Positions 33,354 through 43,324 of a DNA stretch of 64,000 nt are shown here, piece after piece (the stretch's first letter is position 1; every line of letters begins with the position of its first letter). The notes below the pieces were generated by a model. It saw only the letters and a list, made by a program, of their open reading frames with translations, made no database searches and was not told the DNA's origin. Origin of the DNA: Lepiota brunneoincarnata (lineage: Eukaryota > Basidiomycota > Agaricomycetes > Agaricales > Agaricaceae); the NCBI GenBank assembly GCA_023014365.1, contig JAEBUN010000038.1:124001-188000 (forward strand), read 5' to 3'. The position numbers were made by a program, and so were the translations under genes.

Positions 33354-33359
33354 AATAAA
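33354..33359 (+). terminator. Polyadenylation signal of the antisense gene
   Basis: AATAAA lies 13 nt after the stop of the antisense gene and is followed by a T-rich tract. It lies just before the end of the convergent pol gene (33402). Confidence 0.55.
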
Positions 33360-33401
33360 ATTTTTTTTGTTTCTTGGTGTGGTGGGTGGTCAGCAGAAAA
33401 T

Positions 33402-36400
33402 TCAGAGTGAATGGAGGGGACCAGGCTTAGAGGGGTAAGAGGAATGGAAAGCCTCTACTAGATCAGTAGCATGTTCAAGCTCGGTAGCCGGTAACCATGA
33501 GGATTCTTCTTCAGTATCTTCATAACCTAACCAGATGACTTTATAGAGGAGCTTGCATGCACGGCGCCAATCGATCTTCAAGTCGACGATACGGGCAATC
33601 TCGTATTCTGGTTCACCATCAATAGAAACTGGCGCAGGTGGCAGGTCCGATTGGGCAGGTATGGTGTTAGGCATAGCTGGTTCGAGCATGGAAACATGGA
33701 AGACGGAGTGTACTCCACACATGGAGTCAGGAAGTCGGAGTGTAAAGGAATGGGTACCTGCTTGTGCAATGATCTCATAAGGCCCAAGGAACTTTTTGGA
33801 GAGTTTTTTGGAAGGACGGGTGGTGTGGAAGAATTGGGCTTTTACAAATACCTTTTGTCCAACCTTGAAGTCCGGGGTGGGGAGTCGGCGGGCGTCGGCG
33901 GAGGTCTGGTAGCGTTGCTGGGCTAGCGCTATTTCAGACTTCAAGGTGGTGTGTAGGTCATCGAGGTCAACAGCAAAATGGCGGGCCCAAGCGGAGGCGA
34001 GATTGCATTCAGGATGAACTGTGATGTTTGGATGGTATCCTTTATTAGCAAAGAACGGGGAGATACCAGTGGTGGCACTAGGAGCATTGTTGTAAGCAAA
34101 TTCGGCTAGTGGTAGTAATTCGGACCAATTGTCCTGTTGGTAGTTACAGTAGACCCGAAGATATTGTTTGAGAGTCTGGTTGGTACGTTCCGTCTGTCCG
34201 TCGCCTTCTGGATGGTAGCCCAAAGTGAAATGTAACTTCATATCGAGGGCTTGTCCCAATGAGCGGAAGAAGTGGGAGACAAATTTGGAGCTGCGGTCGG
34301 AGGTAACATGTTCGGGTATGCCGTGCTTGGAGAAGATGTGGAGGATGAATAGGTGGGTGAGGTCAGAGGAGGTGACGGTATCATAGGTGGGGATGAATAA
34401 GGATTGCTTGGTGAGTCTGTCGACTATTACTAGGATGGCATCGTAGCCGGAGGAGGCGGGGAGTTTTTCTATGAAGTCCATGGAGATTGAATTCCAAGGG
34501 CATTCGGGGATGGGGAGTTGCTTGAGGAGACTGTAGGGGCGGTGGCACTGGGGTTTAGACCTCATACAGGTGACACAAGACTTACAGAAATCCTTGACAA
34601 AGGAGCGGATACTAGGCCAGGTGTATTCACGCCGGATGAGTTCAAGCGTTTTATTCTGACTGAAGTGGCCAGTTAGGACATGGTCATGCTTGTACTGGAG
34701 GACCCAAAGTCAGAGATTATCAGCGTCAGGGACGTAGATTCTGTCGTCTAGGAGGAGGAAACCTTTATCGTTGACTGACCAATGGCCTTCTGGGCTGGCA
34801 AGGTGGGCGGAGGCGGTCGGATCTGCTGGTAGAGCGGCGAGGATATTGTGGTGTAGTTGGTCAAGATCCATGACTACAGCTGCACGAAGGGAAGGGGCAT
34901 AAAGAGTGGTGGCACGGATGGAGGCCACAAGTTGTTGATGAGTGAACACAGGCTGGAAATTGTGCGGGTTGACTGATGCATAGTCGCTATTCCCCCCTTT
35001 AGGGTAGATGTCCCATCGTCTAGTTAGGGCATCAGGCTTGGTGCCAAGGCGGCCAGGTCGGAACCGGATGATGAGGTGGAATTGGGATAGGAACTCGGAC
35101 CAATGAGCTTGGTGGCGAGTAAGGATCTTGGTGGTGCAGAAGTATTCAAGGTTTTGGTGGTTGGTGACTACATCAATAGTGAGAGGGGCACCCTCAAGAT
35201 AGTGCCACCAGATACGAAAAGCCTCGAATATTGCCAGGAGTTCCTTGTCATGGGTATCATAATTAAGTTTGGCCATGTTAAAGGTGCGGGAATGGAATGC
35301 AACGGGGTGAACCTCCCCATCATCAGTGATGATAGAGAGGATAGCCGCAAGGGTGTAGTTGGAGGCGTTGGTCTCGACAATGATCTGAGTGTTGGGGGCC
35401 CAAGGAGTGAGGACAGGGGTGGATATGAATGCTTCCTTCAGGGAACTGAAGGCTTCGCGGCATTCATTGGTGAAATTCCATTTCACATCTTTGCGGGTGA
35501 GGCGAGTGAGCGGAATGACGATGTCGGAGTAACTGTGAATGAAGTGATGGTAGAAGTTGGCAAAACCTAAGAAGGACTGGATGTCCTTGACTTTCTTGGG
35601 TTCCAGCCACTCCTGGATGGTCTTGACCTTAGATTGGTCCATTCGGAGACCGTTGGGGGAAAGAATGTAGCCAAGATATTCCACTGTGTCGGAGTGGAAC
35701 TGGCATTTGTTGGGGCAGATGTATAGACCGTGTTGGCGGAGCCACTTGAGGACCTCCTTGACTTGGTCACGATGGATACTATGATTGTCAGAGTATATCA
35801 GAATGTCATCAAGGTAGATAGTGATGCAGACATCGAGCATGTCCTTGAATATATAGTTCATGAACCACTGGAAGGTGGCGGGGGCGTTGGTGAGGCCGAA
35901 AGGCATGACCATCCATTCAAAGGAGCTGTAGCAGGTCCAAAAGGCAGTCTTCCATTTGTTGCCGTCAGCAACGCGGACCAGATGGTAAGTGTGATGGAGG
36001 TTGATTTTGGTATATACGCAGGCTTTGCGAGGGGAGTCTAAGAGGTCAGAGATGAGCAGAAGGGGGTAGCGATCCTTCTTGGTAATACGGTTGAGACCTC
36101 TAAAATCAACACATAAACGGAGGGAGCCGTCCTTTTTCTTTACAAAGAGGACCGGGGCTCCATGAGGAGAAGTGGAGGGGCAAATGAAGCCAATAGATAA
36201 ATGTTCATCAATGAAATCACGTAGAGCTCCAAGCTCTGATTGTGAAAGAGAGTAAATGGTACCGACCAGAGGCTGACCGCCGTCCTCTAGGTTAATCTGG
36301 AGGTCGTAGGGGCGGTGTGGAGCGAGTGTGTCAGCACGCAATTTACTGAAAACGTCAGCGAACTCGTGGTATTCCTCAGGGATGGACGAGAGGTCAGTCG

Positions 36401-37200
36401 GGTCATCGGAGACAGAAGAAGATGTGGCCAATGCGGAGGCGGTGGAGAGGTTAATTCGGAATTGTTGGGAGCCAGGGAGCTTGGCAGCACGGATAAAGGC
36501 AGGAGTGTTTATCAGGGATATGTCCGGTTTTGCAAGGGGGACAAATTGGGACGAGGTCCCGGACAGGGGTGGTGAACCTAGGTCAGGAGTGTCAGGGGTA
36601 GCCATAGGCGGGGCCGATGTGGGTGCGACGCAGGTAGAGACGGAAGCAGGATTCTCGAGTAGGGATGGCCGGAAAGTAATACTGCTCAAAGCCCAGTCAA
36701 TCAACGGATTGTAGCGGGTGAGCCAGTTGTGTCCTAAGACCACAGAACAGGAAGAGTTGAGCCAGGTGACATAAGTGTCCAAAATGATAGATTCACTGGA
36801 GGGGAAGAATACAGGTAGTTGCACAAGCTCCGTAATGTAGGCATTTGAGGTCCCATCAATAACCAAAGTTCAATAGCCGGGATGGACGAGGTTGGAATAC
36901 TATGAGAATGAACAAAAGATGAGTCCACAAAACAGTGAGTAGAACCACTATCAACAAGAGCTTTGAAAGGAGAAAGAGAAGAGAAATCAGAACTAACTAC
37001 ATTGTCCGTTACAGAAAGTGGGTCCGAAGTGGAGAGTACAGAAGCAGAAACAGAAGATAAAGAAGTAACTACAGGAGAAGTTAATGTAATATGAAAAGAG
37101 TTCGGGTCGGAAAGAGCGGACGCATTGAGATGGAAACTCTCTGGGGCACAGCAGAGTTCAATGCAATCCTCAGTCTGTGAAGAGGCCTGAGGACCGCTGA
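33402..37200 (-). pseudogene. pol: gypsy2 pol: protease, RT, RNase H, integrase, chromodomain
   Basis: Minus strand. Protease: ALVDSGSTHCFVDSS (about 36920-36965). A frameshift near 36866 separates it from the long open part 34710-36866, which holds RT (RLCVDFRGLN, catalytic YLDDILIY) and RNase H (VETNAS, YDTHDKELLAI, THQNLEYF). A TGA at 34708-34710 precedes integrase (HHCC zinc region ending CKSCVTC; SMDFIEKL, SDRSSKF and GQTERTNQ) and a C-terminal chromodomain (YEIARIVDLK, YKVIWLGYED, WLPATEL). Pol follows gag in the same frame across the UAG at 37201-37203, seen also in gypsy3. Confidence 0.88.
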
Positions 37201-38600
37201 CTATTTTTCCAAGCTTGGGAGAGCCAGTGCGTCTGTCTCGGGGAGCTGAGCCTGTTGGCCTTTAGCCTTGGCATCAGGGAATTTCTTCTTGTTGCAGTTG
37301 GCAGCCCTGTGATTGGGATCTGCGCAGACAAGGCAGAGGTTATTGTTGAAATGTCATTGACATTCCTTGGGGGTTAATTTACCGTCCTTACCCAGTTTAC
37401 TAGTAAGGTCAATTTGGGCGGGGCCGATTTCTGACTGGCAGACAGGTTGGGTGGATTGCCCTTGAAGTTGTTGTTGGGGGTGCTGCCTTTGTTGTTACTA
37501 TTGGCAGGCTTGGCGGCAGGTTGGGGGTTGGTTGAGGTGGAAGGGGATGGGTTACCTCCAGGTTTCCTAGAGGCAGTCGGGTCCGAAGTGGATTTGGCGC
37601 AGGCCTTCTCGCGCTGGCGTTCCCAATAGCAGGCATCGATCTTCGTCGCTGCTGCCTGCATTTCGATGAAGGTGTCAGGTTTGCCATTGGGCCAATTGGA
37701 CAGGATGTCCTGGATGCGGTCAGGGAGGCCTTTGTAGTAGCGGTGACAAAATACTTCGTCACCCCAATGGAGTTGGCCAGCTAGGTGGAGAAAGTCAACA
37801 TTGTAGATGGCAATCTTCTCATCGTAGTGCATTCGGAGGGAGTCAAGCTGCTCAGCAGCTTCTCCGGTCAGATCTGCAGGACCGAAATTGGTCTGTAGTT
37901 TGAGGGTGAACTGGTCCCAGTCCTCAATCCAGTCGTGTATTATTCCATGGTTGTCGGCCTTGTCGAGGCCAATTTCGAAGTGTTGCTGTGCCACGCCTGT
38001 GAGGTATGTCAACACAAAGTTGACCTTGGTGGTGGGGATAGCGAACTGGGCCGGGTTAGTACGGAAATAGAGCTGACATTGGAAGAGGAAGGGTTTGAGT
38101 TTGGTGGGGTCGGAACCTGTAAAGATGTCAGGTTCACGAGCTTTGGTACAGGGAGATCGAGGAGGCTGTGGGGCTTGAGAGTTCCCACGGCTGTCCATTT
38201 GATCGGCTATGTGTTGGAAAACTCTGAGTAGGAGTCTATCATGGTCATCTTGGGTGTTGCCAGGTGGGATGTTGTTGTTGTTGTCATTGTCTGATGGTTC
38301 ATTGTTGTCCGGGGGCCTGTCCCCATTGTCAGGATTGTCGTCGGGATCACCAGGGTCACTGGGATCAGGATTGGGGTCAGGGCCCTTGTCGGGGCCGTCA
38401 GGAGTCCAAAATAACAAAGGTTGGATATCTTCAGAGAAGCAGTTGGGAGTCGATGGTGTGACCAATTGTAGACGAGAGTGAGGAGCCCTTGGGGAGTTGG
38501 GTTGCAGTTCTTCAGAAAGGGGTTGTCAAGTGACATGTCTACTATGGCAAACAGCTGGGGACACGAGAGTGCGGGTACGGGTGACTGTTTGAGAGACCAT
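37201..38600 (-). pseudogene. gag: gypsy2 gag
   Basis: Minus strand, ATG at 38598-38600 (MVSQTVTRTRT), the same start as gypsy3. A TGA about 24 codons in (RQP in gypsy3) and a one-base deletion near 37410 (compared with gypsy3) break it. It has an Asp/Pro/Asn-rich N-terminus, a Gag core (EPDIFTGSDPTKLKPFLFQC, VNFVLTYLTGVAQQHFE) and a knuckle CLVCADPNHRAANC (about 37310-37350). It ends at UAG 37201-37203. Confidence 0.85.
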
Positions 38601-38642
38601 GGGTAGAAGGGATCAGAAAATGTGATGGACAGGAGGAGTGTG

Positions 38643-38654
38643 CAGTCTGATAAT
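38643..38654 (-). other. gypsy2 primer-binding site, self-priming type
   Basis: On the sense strand ATTATCAGACTG lies two bases after the 5' LTR. It is perfectly complementary to CAGTCTGATAAT inside that LTR (plus coordinates 38924-38935), which sits 33 nt downstream of TATATATA (38961-38968). This mirrors gypsy1 with an unrelated sequence. Confidence 0.72.
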
Positions 38655-38656
38655 AC

Positions 38657-39317
38657 TGTTAGAGCCAGTGTGGGTCAGGACTGAAGCGGAGGGTCAGGGT
38701 GGTATCCTTGATATAAGGTAACTGGGGGACAGGGCGAAGTCAGTACATAGACTTTGGAACCGAGGCGGAGTACTTTGGGCGGGGGGTTGGACTTGCAGCC
38801 TCAGCTTATGTGCTGTGCCCTCCTACTGTCCTAATCCGTATTTCAGGAAGTTGGAGCCGAAGCGGAGCGAGGCAGAAGAGAGGAGAGGATAGGGAACAGG
38901 GAGCTGGTCCGCTGCTCAATTTGATTATCAGACTGAGGAGTACAAGCCAAGTACCTACGGTATATATACTACTGGCCTTACAAACTATGACTCATACTGA
39001 CTATGTGCAGAGTGAAGCGGAGACCGATCTAGTTACAAACAGATTACGAACGGATTATGAATGGAATGGAAACGGGTACAGGTATGGAGACTAATAACGT
39101 ATCTTGACTATGGATGGGAAATGGAGACGGGGGTATGAGACACCAAGGGTCAGGTGACCACAGCATGTGTGGAGGTGGTCGCATGATTGGGGCAGTGGAT
39201 TGCAGTCGGAGCAGGTCGGGGCCAAGTCGGAGGGCAGAGGGTTGTTGTGTGGAACACGCGTGGAGTCAAGAAGCCAAAGTTTAAATGATTAGACTCTGAG
39301 TTGGCATGGATATGACA
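38657..39317 (-). repeat. gypsy2 5' LTR (right end)
   Basis: 661 bp, matching the left LTR. It holds the promoter TATATATA at 38961-38968 (sense strand minus) and the inferred RNA start near 38935. It is followed by the ATCAC duplication. Confidence 0.95.
38961..38968 (-). promoter_or_regulatory. TATA box of gypsy2 LTR promoter
   Basis: TATATATA on the sense (minus) strand, about 33 nt before the sequence complementary to the primer site. It is conserved in the gypsy3 LTR and in the other gypsy2 LTR. Confidence 0.7.
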
Positions 39318-39632
39318 ATCACAAGGGCTTCTATAACAAGGGGATCCTCAAGATGTTTGACTTCATACAGTGGTGTGCCGCTAACTGGATCATCGGTGCA
39401 TTTCACACATCTCCCTCCAGGGGGGCAGAGGCCTTTGCAGGCCTTCTGCCCTTCCAGTTGCATCTCAAGAAACTGGCTTCCTGAATGATATTCTGGGTTG
39501 CCACTCTTGCGGCAAATCATCCGCTTTGGCCCTTGCTGGGCCACAAGCTCAGGGGGAGCTCCCTGGAGCACCCTTGGTCTATTTCATCCCTTACCCTGGC
39601 ACTTCAGCCCAAGGTGAAAAGCGTTCTTAAGA
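39318..39632 (+). pseudogene. LINE B2, part 2: post-RT region
   Basis: Resumes after gypsy2 (FYNKGILKMFDFIQWCAANW, then HLKKLAS). TGA at 39482-39484 is the same stop as in LINE B1. It continues VATLAANHPLWPLLGH to KVKSVLK, where LINE A8 is inserted; 39620-39632 is the TSD of A8. Confidence 0.85.
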
Positions 39633-40798
39633 GGCTGGACTGCATTTATGCAGTCTGGCTTCCAGGGGGGAAGGTTATGGCTCCCAAGGCCGAGCTTTTT
39701 GCCATCCGGCTGGTGGTGTCTAAGGCAGTTACTGTCAAGGGTGTGGTTGGCCTTGTCCTGTTCACTGACTCAATGGCTTTGGCCAGATGGGTGGTGGACC
39801 TGTCGGTGCATTCTGCCCAGGGTCAGTCCCTGATGGTTTGCTACTTTCTTGCTAAATAGTTTGCCAGGGGTCCAGCCCACTCGGTCCATTTCTGGGAGGT
39901 CCCTTTACATGTGAGGTGGCCTTTCCATACTCAGGTGCACAACTTCGTGTGGTTGTTGCCTCCCATTGGGGTAGGGGCTTATCCCTGGGCCTTGCTTGAC
40001 TACCTCCATAAGGAGGAAGTACGTTTGTGTCAGGACTGCTGGATCAATTCATTTCAGGATCCTGACTATTGTGGGCATGGTTTCCTCCAGCTCACCAGCA
40101 ATAACGATCATCCCCTGCAGCCCATGTATCTCCATGGTGGGGCCTGGATCCTGCATGCTCATTTGGTGTCAGTGATGGCCTGGATGACATGTGCTATTCT
40201 TAACCACATGCTGATAGGGAGCTATCAGAGGCACTTCTTCCCACAGGAGGATTACTCCTGTCACTGCGGGTTTTGGGAGGAGACCCGCAAGCATGTGTTC
40301 CAGAGCTGCCCCAGGCACTCTATGGTGGGGATCCTGGCCACAGTCGAGGCCCTCATTGCTTTCCTTGAAGCATCGCTGACTGCGTTCACGTTTGCTGAGA
40401 GGGCTAGGCCCCCCCTGGGAGGTATTAGCTAGTAGCTCTGTCTGGCGCCTGGTTGGGTCCGAGCTAGGGTGCTGGTTATTCCCCCACTGCCTTCGGGTGG
40501 CGTGTAGGGATTTATGTGGGAATTGACCCCTAACCCCTGATAAGGGGGGGGACCTTGCCCCAGTTTGGCTCTCGTGCCATGCACTGGGTGGCAGCTGTCC
40601 TCCCGCCTCTGTTCGTTTGGGGCAGCTTTGTCCTGGGCATGGGAAAACACATGCCTGCATCCACGGTCATGCGTTGTATGTACAGATACCCTGTAGCTTA
40701 TGGCTCAGGTTGTACCATAGTTAGTAGCTGCATGTGGCCTCCCTATGTGGCCCACATTATAAATTGGAGATTTTTAAAAATAAAAATAAAAAAAAAAG
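39633..40798 (+). mobile_element. LINE A8: 5'-truncated insertion in LINE B2
   Basis: Plus-strand family-A 3' end, from RNase H to an A-rich tail (about 40772-40797). Flanked by 13-bp duplications AGCGTTCTTAAGA (39620-39632) and AGTGCTCTTAGGA (40799-40811), differing by three transitions, so it is an older target-primed insertion. LINE B2 continues in register after it. Confidence 0.85.
39636..40432 (+). pseudogene. LINE A8 ORF2 3' part: RNase H and C-terminal zinc motif
   Basis: Reads LDCIYAVWLPGGKV, PKAELFAIRL and FTDSMALARW (RNase H Glu and Asp), then KEEVRLCQDCW and the Cys/His motif CHCGFWEETRKHVFQSCP. A stop near 39857 (ACYFLAK-stop) splits it; other copies read through with Trp. The remaining part is open at 39911-40432. 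Confidence 0.8.
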
Positions 40799-42334
40799 AG
40801 TGCTCTTAGGAAGGTACAGAACATGCTTCCGCAGCTTACTGAGCCATTCAGCCCATTCACAGATGAGAACAGGCCAGGCCTCCATCTTTTGGACCACTTT
40901 TCAGAGTGGATCAAATTTATGCTTTACACCATTAATCTGGAAGGGGATTTGAAGCAATGGCATCTTGACAGACTACATGCCTCCATTCAGAGGGCACAGG
41001 CCGATCCCTCATCTGCCTGCATAGCAGCTAGTGCCCACTAGCTGCTATGTGGGAGACTGCAGGCCATCTCAGCAGCTTACATATTTGCAGGTGGGTGCTT
41101 GGTCAGGCAGGCTGTGGGGAGGGTTCTGCTTACTAATGTGGAGCTCCACTTCATTCAGTTGGGAGTAGGCATGGTCTTGGACTGTGTCGAAACTGACTAC
41201 ATCTTTATCTACACCAGCTCCATGGGCTCCACCCACAGAGCTGTGGATTTCTCTGTTTACGCTGGCCAGGCTCACTCCCTGGAGATGTGCTAGTCTTTGG
41301 ATCACTGGTTGTCTGCTAAGGTACAGCAGACCATTACCTTCTGGCAGATATCCTCAGGCGCTGTTGCAGAACTTCACTCTGACACCATTGCAATGGTGAA
41401 GGAGCTACGTATCTCACTGGGTGCTTGCCCAGCAACTACCATTGACTTCCTCAGGGCTGAGGTTACGAGGTGGTGCATTGACAAGTGGATGAATATGTTT
41501 TGCTCACCCTTGTATTGGGGTAGGAATTTCCTCCCCCTGTTGGACTCCCTTGGGAAGCCTTTACAACCCTCATACCTCTCCAGAGGTACCTGGCTCCGAG
41601 AAATCAGCCCTTGGATGTCTGTTGCTGGCACAGCATGGGCAGTCCGCACTATCCTCAGTCACGCCCCTATAGGGGAGTACCATGCTAAGTTCCACCCCCA
41701 GGAGGATCACTCCTATCCCTGTGGGTTGTGGCTTGAGACCTGCACTCACATACTCACTTCCTGTCCAAAGTATATACAGCATGGCAGCTTACCCCACAAC
41801 CTCAATGCCCTTCTGGGCTTTCTGGAGCAAAATTCCTCTGTGTTTTTGTTCCAATCCCACCCTCCTGAAGGAGTGTGATAACTGGAGAGGGCCCTTAGGT
41901 TATTCCCCCCTCGTAGGCTTAGGTCTCAAGGGACTGGTGATTATTTGCCCCTCATCTCTAGATAGGGTGTAGCAATTTATGGGGAATTGACTCCTAACAC
42001 CTGATAAGGGGGGAGACCTGAAGTTCTTAGAGCCTCTATCTGCAAGGTGTAGGGATTTACAGAGAATTAACTCCTAACCCCCTTCGGAGGGGGACCTGCT
42101 AGCCCTATCCACCCCTCATCTGTTGTACTCTGGTTTTCATTGGGGCAGCAAGCTCTTCACCCACGTGCACTTCTTTACAGAGTGTAGCCTTTTGAGTTAG
42201 CAGGACTCTCTTCCCTACCTTTAGTGGTAGTTATACCCTGTATTAGTTGCCTTGTATGTAGCTAGTGCATGCGGACTGCATTTGAGCACCACATTATAAA
42301 TCGTTGATTTCAAAAAAAGAAAAAAAAAAAAAAA
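40799..42334 (+). pseudogene. LINE B2, part 3: RNase H, C-terminal zinc motif, 3' UTR, poly(A)
   Basis: Continues LPQLTEPFSPF, the RNase H start (LGVGMVLDCVETDYIFIYTSS), a TAG at about 41291 and then the open stretch 41297-41878 ending with the Cys/His motif (CGLWLETCTHILTSCP). The 3' UTR of about 430 bp (41879-42312) holds no gene and ends TATAAATCGTTGATTTC plus poly(A), the family-B terminus. Confidence 0.85.
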
Positions 42335-42450
42335 GACATGGCCATGACATCATGATGATTGACGACATCACATTGAAGCAAGGGCCAGAGATGCATCATC
42401 CAGTTATGAACATATGCCATAACCTGAGGAGGACAATCTGGGAAAGAAGA
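42335..42450 (-). mobile_element. LINE A9, part 1 (endonuclease fragment)
   Basis: Minus-strand endonuclease sequence of family A (compare LINE A5 at about 26635-26735), directly behind the poly(A) of LINE B2. It is interrupted by a solo LTR and resumes at 42825. Confidence 0.75.
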
Positions 42451-42824
42451 TGTTAGGTTTTGTCCAGCTATACCTTATTTTATCTTATCCCCCCCCCATC
42501 ATCTCTTATCTTATCTTATCCACTTCCTTGATTAGATTATCTCCCTTTGTTCCTTTTTTGGTAATCTCTTTGTTCCCATTTTAGTAATACCTTTGTTCTT
42601 CTTTTGGTAACTCCTTTATCCCTCTTTTGGTAGTTGTCTTGTATCCTGTACATATATAAGGAGGCTTCCTCCTCTCCAATCTAAAAGGACATTCCCTCCT
42701 TTTGTGTCAGTGTCAGTGTCTGAGTCTCCTTCTTCTAATACTCCCTCCTCTATATCCTTTTATTATCCTCTATTCTCTTACTCTTTTTGTATTCCCCACA
42801 TTCCTTTATTCTCCTCCCTCAACA
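42451..42824 (+). repeat. Solo LTR of an unplaced LTR retrotransposon
   Basis: 374 bp starting TGTTAGGTTTTGTCC and ending CCTCAACA, very pyrimidine-rich, with a TATA box at 42653-42660. It interrupts LINE A9; AAAGAAG occurs on both sides (one extra A on the left), as expected for a short duplication. It is unlike the gypsy and copia LTRs elsewhere in the window, and no internal region is present. Orientation is taken from the TATA box. Confidence 0.65.
42653..42660 (+). promoter_or_regulatory. TATA box in the solo LTR
   Basis: TATATAAG about 203 bp into the 374-bp LTR, followed by a pyrimidine-rich segment. A residual promoter is possible. Confidence 0.5.
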
Positions 42825-43324
42825 AAAGAAGGGTGGAACAAACACAGCCACTCTGGATGCTTGGGTGCCCTGACAAACTCGTCCCCATCAGGGTCAGAAA
42901 ATGATGGAATGCAATGAATAGAGTGCCAAGGCAGCTCCTGTAGTAGAAACATATGAATGTTGTCTTTGAATTGTTCTAGTAATAAGTCCACAAGAATGTA
43001 ACTACAAAATCCATTCTGTAACCATATACAACATGCCCACCTCAATCTCCTAGGTTTCTGATGGTCCCTATTCATTGGGGTAAGCGAGGCTAATGCGGTG
43101 GGGAACGAACCTTTACTAGAGCATTGTACTGGCACTCAATCTACTCCCAATTGAAGCAGTGAGCCCAGAATGGGCAGGCTAAAGCCAACACAGCATGAGC
43201 ACCGCCACAGTTCATGCATATAGGAGTGTGAGGGCAGGAACGGTTAGCGAAGGTAGGGGCAATGGGCAGCCTATAGATGGGCTGGCCCTTGCAGCATGCA
43301 GCAAACACCCGATGGTTAGTCAGG
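42825..43324 (-). pseudogene. LINE A9, part 2: ORF2 start and ORF1 zinc-knuckle end
   Basis: Minus strand. The ORF2 start is at about 43081 (MNRDHQKPRRLRWACC, FLLQELPWHS, open to the LTR). The end of ORF1 with CMNCGGAHAVLALAC lies at 43141-43324. At about 43324 it is fused to gypsy3, so the knuckle becomes the C-terminus of a chimeric ORF. Confidence 0.8.

Larger units (their letters stand above)
31476..39317 (-). mobile_element. gypsy2: complete Ty3/gypsy chromovirus with an antisense gene
   Basis: 7842 bp between 5-bp TSDs, with 661-bp LTRs (sense strand begins TGTCATATCC and ends GCTCTAACA). The retroelement genes run on the minus strand: gag, conserved UAG, then protease, RT, RNase H, integrase, chromodomain. 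Between pol and the 3' LTR lies a separate intron-containing gene on the plus strand (32269-33341). The purine tract beside the 3' LTR reads AAAGGGGGGGCAC on the sense strand. Several frame lesions make it non-autonomous. Confidence 0.95.
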
